Shown: one piece after another, positions 59,136 to 64,000 of the stretch
Numbering within the stretch: position 1 is the stretch's first letter
Layout: each line of letters opens with the position of its first letter
NCBI RefSeq assembly: GCF_020523985.1
Contig: NZ_JAIVKM010000005.1
Coordinates: forward strand, 174,222 to 238,221
Length of the DNA stretch: 64,000 nt
Source of the DNA: Mangrovibacter yixingensis
Lineage (GTDB): Bacteria > Pseudomonadota > Gammaproteobacteria > Enterobacterales > Enterobacteriaceae
Direction: 5' to 3'
Made by a program: the position numbers and the translations under genes
The notes under the pieces: model-generated
Told to the model about the DNA's origin: nothing
Databases searched by the model: none
What the model saw: only the letters and a program-made list of their open reading frames with translations

Positions 59136-61796
59136 ATGAGCCAGAGAGGACTGGAAGCACTATTACGCCCTGCATCGATTGCCGTTATTGGCGCGTCAAT
59201 GAAACCAGGGCGTGCAGGTTTTCTGATGATGCAAAACTTACTGGCCGGCGGGTTTAAAGGCCCTGTATTGCCTGTGACACCTGCATGGAAAGCTGTTTGT
59301 GGTGTTCTGGCATGGCCTGAAGTAAGTGCATTACCTTTTTCGCCAGATCTCGCGGTACTTTGCACCCATGCTAAACGCAATATTGAATTACTGGCAGCCC
59401 TGGGCAAAAAAGGTTGCAAAACGTGCATTGTGCTTTCTTCTCCCCCAGAGCAACAGGCTGAGCTACTCGCCTGTGCTCAACAATGGCAAATGCGTATTCT
59501 TGGCCCTAACAGCCTTGGGTTACTTGCTCCCTGGCAAGGGTTGAATGCCAGCTTTTCTCCGGTTCCTATTCGTAAGGGTAAACTGGCATTTATTTCCCAG
59601 TCTGCTGCGGTATCGAACACTATCCTTGACTGGGCTCAACAGCGTGAAATGGGCTTTTCTTATTTTATCGCTCTCGGTGACAGCCTGGACATCAGTGTGG
59701 ATGAACTGCTCGACTTTTTAGCCCGAGACAGCAAGACCAGTGCTATTCTGCTGTATCTTGAACACCTCTCTGATGCCCGCCGTTTTGTATCTGCCGGAAG
59801 AAGTGCCTCCCGCAACAAACCTGTCGTTGTTATCAAAAGTGGCCGTAGCGAACAAGCCTGGATGTTACTCAAAACCCACGGTGGGCTGGATATTGCGTGG
59901 GATGCAGCCATTCAGCGCGCGGGTATGCTGCGCGTTCAGGATACCCATGATCTTTTCTCCGCAGTAGAAACGCTCAGCCACATGCGCCCGCTAAAGGGCG
60001 AGAAGATAATGATCATGAGTAACGGGGCGGCTCCTGCTGCCCTGGCAATTGACGCGCTGTGGTTAAGAAATGGCAAGCTAAGTGAACTCACTGAAGCAAC
60101 CTGTAGCAACCTGGCAAAGCAGCTGCCTGCCAGTGTGGAGGCCAGTAACCCGCTTGATTTAAGGGATGATGCTACCCCCGAACACTATTGCCAGGCACTA
60201 AGCTGTATGCTTGATGACAGCAATATCGATACATTGCTGATTATTCACGCCCCCAGTGCCGCAGCCCCGGCAACAGAGTGTGCTCAGGCGATTATCCAGC
60301 AATTGAAACAACACCCGCGCGGTAAACGCCTTACCATCCTGACTAACTGGTGTGGGGAGCATTCCTCGGTTGACGCCCGGCGGTTATTCAGTGACGCGGC
60401 TATCCCTACTTACCGAACACCAGAAGGTGCCATCACTGCCTTTATGCATATGGTTGAATACCGGCGCAACCAAAAGCAATTGCGTGAAACCCCAGCATTG
60501 CCCGCAAACCTGCAACAAAATACAGCAGAAGCACACCGGAGATTGCAGCAGGCATTAGAGCAAGGCATCACTACCCTTGATACCCATGAGGTTCGCCCAA
60601 TTTTGGAGGCTTATGGTCTGGTTACATTGCCAACATGGATTGCTGGTGATAGTGCTGAAGCTGTCCATATTGCGGAGCAAATTGGTTACCCGGTCGCCCT
60701 GAAATTACGCTCACCGGACATTCCGCATAAATCAGAAGTTCAAGGGGTGATGTTGTACCTCAGAACTCCCGCAGAGGTTGAGCATGCAGCAGAAGCGATT
60801 ATTGACCGTGTCAGGCTGACCTGGCCTCAGGCAAGTATCCATGGTTTGCTGGTTCAAAGTATGGCTAACCGAGCAGGAGCACAGGAACTCCGTATTCAGG
60901 TGGATAACGATCCACTGTTTGGCCCGCTAATCATGCTGGGTGAAGGAGGCCGGGACTGGCAACCAGATAAACAAGCCGTTGTTGCCTTACCTCCCCTGAA
61001 TATGAATCTGGCGCGCTATTTGATCATTCAGGCAATTAAATTAGGAAAAATTCGCGGACAAAGTGCTTTATCACCACTGGATATTGCTGGACTGAGCCAC
61101 ATCCTGGTACAAGTATCCAACCTGATTATTGATTGCCCAGAAATCAGCAAACTGGATATTCATCCCTTGCTGGTCTCTGGAAGTGATTTCAGTTTACTGG
61201 ATGTAACACTGCAACTGACTTCCCCAGAAAATACAACACCACACCAGCTTGTTATTCGCCCTTATCCCCACGAGCTCGAAGAGCAAGTTGTACTGAAAAG
61301 TGGTGCTAACTGTATATTTCGGCCTATTCTTCCCGAGGATGAACCCTTGCTGCAACTGTTTATCAGCCAGGTGACGAAGGAAGATCTTTATTACCGCTAT
61401 TTCAGCGAAATCAATGAATTTACCCATGACGATTTAGCTAACATGACGCAGATAGACTACGATCGTGAAATGGCTTTTGTCGCCGTTCGTTCAACATCCG
61501 GTGTCGATGAAATTATCGGTGTATCAAGAGCAATATCAGATCCCGATAATGTAGATGCCGAGTTTGCCGTATTGGTTCGTTCTGATCTTAAGGGCTTGGG
61601 GTTGGGGAGAAAATTGATGGAAAAACTCATCAACTATACTCGGGATCATGGGCTCAATAATTTAAATGGGATCACTATGCCTGGAAATCAGGGGATGATA
61701 ACGCTGGCCAAAAAACTGGGGTTTCGCATAGAGACGATGCTGGAAGATGGTATTGTCAGTCTGACCCTGCCACTGTCAACAGAGTCTGAATTATGA
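59136..61796 (+). CDS. pat: Pat (YfiQ, PatZ, Pka), protein lysine acetyltransferase
   Basis: Acetylates lysines of acetyl-CoA synthetase and other central enzymes; expression in E. coli depends on cAMP-CRP. The 886-residue protein has an NDP-forming acyl-CoA synthetase-like part: CoA-binding (GASMKPGRAGFLMMQNL), ligase-CoA domain, and an ATP-grasp domain (about 480-700; SPDIPHKSEVQGVM), which lacks catalysis in known members, and a C-terminal GNAT domain (about 720-886) with LVRSDLKGLGLGRKLMEKLI. SD GGGAGAGG precedes the ATG. Length equals E. coli. Confidence 0.96.
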   Translation: MSQRGLEALLRPASIAVIGASMKPGRAGFLMMQNLLAGGFKGPVLPVTPAWKAVCGVLAWPEVSALPFSPDLAVLCTHAKRNIELLAALGKKGCKTCIVLSSPPEQQAELLACAQQWQMRILGPNSLGLLAPWQGLNASFSPVPIRKGKLAFISQSAAVSNTILDWAQQREMGFSYFIALGDSLDISVDELLDFLARDSKTSAILLYLEHLSDARRFVSAGRSASRNKPVVVIKSGRSEQAWMLLKTHGGLDIAWDAAIQRAGMLRVQDTHDLFSAVETLSHMRPLKGEKIMIMSNGAAPAALAIDALWLRNGKLSELTEATCSNLAKQLPASVEASNPLDLRDDATPEHYCQALSCMLDDSNIDTLLIIHAPSAAAPATECAQAIIQQLKQHPRGKRLTILTNWCGEHSSVDARRLFSDAAIPTYRTPEGAITAFMHMVEYRRNQKQLRETPALPANLQQNTAEAHRRLQQALEQGITTLDTHEVRPILEAYGLVTLPTWIAGDSAEAVHIAEQIGYPVALKLRSPDIPHKSEVQGVMLYLRTPAEVEHAAEAIIDRVRLTWPQASIHGLLVQSMANRAGAQELRIQVDNDPLFGPLIMLGEGGRDWQPDKQAVVALPPLNMNLARYLIIQAIKLGKIRGQSALSPLDIAGLSHILVQVSNLIIDCPEISKLDIHPLLVSGSDFSLLDVTLQLTSPENTTPHQLVIRPYPHELEEQVVLKSGANCIFRPILPEDEPLLQLFISQVTKEDLYYRYFSEINEFTHDDLANMTQIDYDREMAFVAVRSTSGVDEIIGVSRAISDPDNVDAEFAVLVRSDLKGLGLGRKLMEKLINYTRDHGLNNLNGITMPGNQGMITLAKKLGFRIETMLEDGIVSLTLPLSTESEL

Positions 61797-61898
61797 ATAT
61801 GTTAGCTACATTCATGCCTTGTAGTGGTATCATCGACAGATTCAGTCGCCAGGTTCAAGATCCTGGCAGCCCTAAATAGAGAGAAGATTAGCACTGTG

Positions 61899-63254
61899 AT
61901 GTTGTCCAGACTTAAGCGAAATAAACATCAACAACACCTTGCCCAATTACCAAAGCTTCCTCAATCAGTTGATGATGTTGAGTTCTTTTTTTCCCCTGCA
62001 GACTTCAGGGAAACGCTGCTGGAAAAAATAGCAACAGCGACACGGCGTATCTGTATTGTTGCGCTGTATTTGGAGCAGGATGACGGCGGGCAAGCAGTAC
62101 TTGCTGCTCTATATCAGGCTAAAAAACTACGCCCAGAGTTAGAGGTTACAGTGCTGGTTGACTGGCACCGCGCACAACGCGGGCGTATAGGTGCTGTTGC
62201 TTCTGATACAAATGCAGATTGGTACGCCAGAATGGCGTCTGAACATCCTGATTCAGTCATTCCAGTCTATGGTGTTCCTATCAATACACGCGAAGCATTA
62301 GGCGTGCTGCATTTCAAAGGTTTCATTATCGATAACGCTGTCTTGTACAGCGGCGCCAGTTTAAATGATGTGTACCTCCATCAGCATGAGAAATACCGCT
62401 ACGATCGCTACCATCTAATTCGTAACGCTGCACTGGCTGATACACTCTACGTTTGGGTAAAACAAAATCTGGTGGCAGGTATGGCTGTAAACCGGCTCGA
62501 TGCCCAAGAAAGACCTAAAAGTCAGGATATCAAAAACGATATTCGCTTATACCGGCAGAAACTACGGGAAAGTAGCTATCACTATACTGGGCATGCAGAT
62601 AACGAAACATTATCGGTAACGCCATTAGTTGGTCTCGGTAAATCCAGTTTACTCAATAGAACAATTTGCCACCTGATTCCGTGTACTGAACATAAACTGA
62701 CCATCTGCACACCCTATTTTAATTTACCCGCAATTTTGGTACGCAATATCATTGGGTTACTTCGTTCTGGGAAACAAGTGGAAATTATTGTAGGTGATAA
62801 AACTGCAAATGATTTCTATATTCCGGAAGATCAGCCTTTTAAAATTATTGGTGCCCTGCCATATCTTTATGAGATAAATTTGCGCAGGTTTATTAGCCGA
62901 TTGCAATACTACGTCAACAGTGGTCAATTAATTGTTCGGTTATGGAAAGATGCCGATAACAGTTATCACCTGAAAGGTATGTGGGTAGATACAGAGTGGA
63001 TGCTATTAACGGGTAACAACCTCAATCCTCGAGCCTGGCGGCTTGATCTTGAGAATGCCATTCTGGTGCACGACCCGCTTAATGAACTGGAGTCTTCACG
63101 AGAGCATGAACTCCAGCTAATTCGCCAGCACACAACCATCGTTCAGCATTATCGTGATCTGCAAAGTATTGCAGACTACCCCGTTAAGGTTCGTAAACTC
63201 ATTCGACGTTTACGCCGGATTCGCATCGATAAGCTTATTAGCAGAATGCTGTAA
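61899..63254 (+). CDS. pssA: PssA, phosphatidylserine synthase
   Basis: Makes phosphatidylserine from CDP-diacylglycerol and serine, first step to phosphatidylethanolamine. It is the peripheral phospholipase-D-type enzyme of proteobacteria. The 451-residue product has two HxKx4D motifs, HFKGFIID and HLKGMWVD, each followed by GASLND or GNNLNPR, and a basic C-terminus (KVRKLIRRLRRIRIDKLI). I place the start at 61899 (MLSRLKRNKHQQH), the E. coli start and length; the frame is open 25 codons further upstream. The 102-bp gap to pat has a weak hairpin (61848-61867). Confidence 0.97.
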   Translation: MLSRLKRNKHQQHLAQLPKLPQSVDDVEFFFSPADFRETLLEKIATATRRICIVALYLEQDDGGQAVLAALYQAKKLRPELEVTVLVDWHRAQRGRIGAVASDTNADWYARMASEHPDSVIPVYGVPINTREALGVLHFKGFIIDNAVLYSGASLNDVYLHQHEKYRYDRYHLIRNAALADTLYVWVKQNLVAGMAVNRLDAQERPKSQDIKNDIRLYRQKLRESSYHYTGHADNETLSVTPLVGLGKSSLLNRTICHLIPCTEHKLTICTPYFNLPAILVRNIIGLLRSGKQVEIIVGDKTANDFYIPEDQPFKIIGALPYLYEINLRRFISRLQYYVNSGQLIVRLWKDADNSYHLKGMWVDTEWMLLTGNNLNPRAWRLDLENAILVHDPLNELESSREHELQLIRQHTTIVQHYRDLQSIADYPVKVRKLIRRLRRIRIDKLISRML

Positions 63255-63263
63255 TTCACTTTT

Positions 63264-63296
63264 CCTTGCCTGTCTAATTCAGGCAAGGCTTTCTTC
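63264..63296 (+). terminator. Intrinsic terminator of pssA
   Basis: CCTTGCCTG (63264-63272) and CAGGCAAGG (63280-63288) around a 7-nt loop, followed by CTTTCTTCT. It lies 10 nt past the pssA stop codon. Confidence 0.9.
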
Positions 63297-63410
63297 TCAC
63301 CAGACCTTTTCCATTATTAACTTACGATCTTCTCTCATTATTTCCACACCCGAATAATTTATGTGTTTTTCAGTTCATTCACAACCAATCTACGAAGTTA
63401 GCTCAGTTAA

Positions 63411-63635
63411 CCTAATCCAGGGAAATATATTGTCGGCTTTGGTTTGTCGCTTACCAGTTACACGCAGCCCGAAGGTAACTATTGCGGTTCGTCTGCGGGC
63501 CGGTGCCCGGGCATTGTTACGGTGGAATACGGGGAAAACCAGGTCTGCAAATGGCGTGAAGGAAGTACATCGCGTAGTGTGCTGCTGGATACGGGGCACA
63601 AAAAACTTCCGGTTTTCACTGTGAGCACGTCTTAA
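63411..63635 (+). pseudogene. C-terminal remnant of an unrecognised protein
   Basis: An open frame of 74 codons runs from just after an in-frame stop at 63408 to TAA at 63633. It reads like the end of a folded exported protein: GFGLSLTSYTQPEGNYCGSS, three closely spaced cysteines (CGSSAGRC and VCKW), then a beta-rich end LPVFTVSTS. There is no ATG and no SD; the only possible start is a bare TTG at 63444. I do not recognise the family. Its more G/C-rich codon use differs from pssA. I read it as the tail of a gene whose 5' part was lost. Confidence 0.4.
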
Positions 63636-63896
63636 CCGGAGAAGACTGTTGATGAATGCCCCCGTGTAGTGTCCACGCAACGTTCACTGCTCTGTCCCGC
63701 TCTTTCAAGTGATATACACCGGGCACGGTACAGGAATAACCTGAAGGGAGGTGTTCCCCGGCGTGGCACTGTGGCTGAACAGGCCGGTGTGGCGCCCCCT
63801 TCGTGCCGTTGCCACGCAGCGTTCAGCACTCAGCTCAGTGACGTCCTGCTTTCTGTCAGGCTGGCTGTGAACAGCCTTTTGCTGATGCCTGAATGC
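63636..63896. other. Remnant spacer before the rRNA operon
   Basis: No gene with start and homology is visible. Two similar segments, 63673-63692 and 63812-63831, share 16 of 20 bases (both begin CCACGCA and contain CGTTCA), 139 bp apart. A small hairpin GGCTG-TGAA-CAGCC followed by TTTT at 63863-63880 resembles a weak plus-strand terminator. Open frames across it on both strands are low-complexity translations without domain features. In E. coli yfiM and kgtP would be here. Confidence 0.5.
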
Positions 63897-63924
63897 AAAA
63901 AACCCCCAGCTTTCGCTGAGGGTT
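63897..63924 (-). terminator. Intrinsic terminator of the rRNA operon
   Basis: On the minus strand AACCCTCAGC-GAAA-GCTGGGGGTT is followed by TTTT. The GAAA tetraloop and position right after the 5S gene are typical of enterobacterial rrn operons. Confidence 0.93.
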
Positions 63925-63935
63925 CTTCTTAATTG

Positions 63936-64000
63936 AAGCCTGGCAGTTCCCTACTCTCGCATGGGGAGACCCCACACTACCATCGGCGCTACGGCGTTTC
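63936..64000 (-). rRNA. rrf: 5S ribosomal RNA, 3' part
   Basis: The minus strand reads from GAAACGCCGTAGCGCCGAT through GGTAGTGTGGGGTCTCCCC to GCGAGAGTAGGGAACTGCC, the 3' half of enterobacterial 5S rRNA. About 65 of 120 nt are in the window; the rest and the 23S gene should follow to the right. It corresponds to the rrnG-like operon next to pssA/kgtP in E. coli. Confidence 0.97.

Noticed and set aside
61848..61867. T-arm-like GGTTCAAGATCC in the pat-pssA gap, suggesting a tRNA or attachment site
   Set aside because: The loop would be 8 nt, no acceptor, D or anticodon arm is present, and no integrase is near; it is just a small hairpin.
63669..63932. 87-codon plus-strand frame and the 65-codon minus-strand frame opposite it
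   Set aside because: Both lack SD and domain features; the plus frame runs into the rRNA terminator.

Overview
The window is a stretch of core chromosome from a member of the order Enterobacterales, most likely family Enterobacteriaceae. Nearly every protein aligns from memory end to end with its Escherichia coli counterpart, and the gene order follows the E. coli segment from rodZ to pssA and a ribosomal RNA operon. I cannot name the genus. Differences from E. coli K-12 are: a NicO-type metal exporter plus a DUF1007 protein between suhB and csiE where yfhR would be; no hca catabolic operon beside hcaT and no yph cluster before glyA; murQ placed between pgpC (yfhB) and yfhH; no yfiE-eamB between srmB and grcA; and a remnant-filled spacer instead of yfiM-kgtP between pssA and the rRNA operon.

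Layout: (1) 1-13 kb holds the 5' end of rodZ, then rlmN, ndk, the pbpC-yfhM pair (penicillin-binding protein 1C and bacterial alpha-2-macroglobulin), sseA, sseB and pepB. (2) 13-18.9 kb is the complete isc iron-sulfur assembly operon iscRSUA-hscBA-fdx-iscX, read right to left, with two abutting IscR sites at its promoter and a stem-loop in four of its gene junctions. (3) 18.9-27.7 kb holds trmJ, suhB, the NicO/DUF1007 pair, csiE, hcaT, glyA and hmp, with a PurR-like box and an NsrR site between the divergent glyA and hmp. (4) 27.7-36.2 kb holds glnB, the GlrR-QseG-GlrK operon, the small RNA gene glmY with its sigma-54 promoter and three GlrR boxes, and purL with a PurR box. (5) 36.5-41.5 kb holds mltF, tadA, pgpC, murQ, yfhH and yfhL. 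(6) 41.5-51 kb is a long leftward block: acpS-pdxJ-recO-era-rnc-lepB-lepA and rseC-rseB-rseA-rpoE, with a candidate rseD leader ORF and a sigma-E promoter ahead of rpoE. (7) 51-63.3 kb holds nadB (perfect NadR box), trmN, srmB, grcA (two FNR boxes 53 bp apart), ung, yfiF, trxC, tapT, pat and pssA. (8) 63.3-64 kb is a degenerate spacer, an rRNA terminator and the 3' part of a 5S rRNA gene on the minus strand.

The genes are mostly housekeeping. Several loci pair a regulator with its target: IscR with isc, GlrR/GlrK with glmY, YfhH perhaps with murQ, and sigma-E with its own anti-sigma system. I found no CRISPR array, prophage, insertion sequence, tRNA gene or defence system. The least explained parts are the yfhH-murQ spacer with two matched palindromes, the NicO/DUF1007 insertion, the hairpins between isc genes, and the remnant region beside the rRNA operon.
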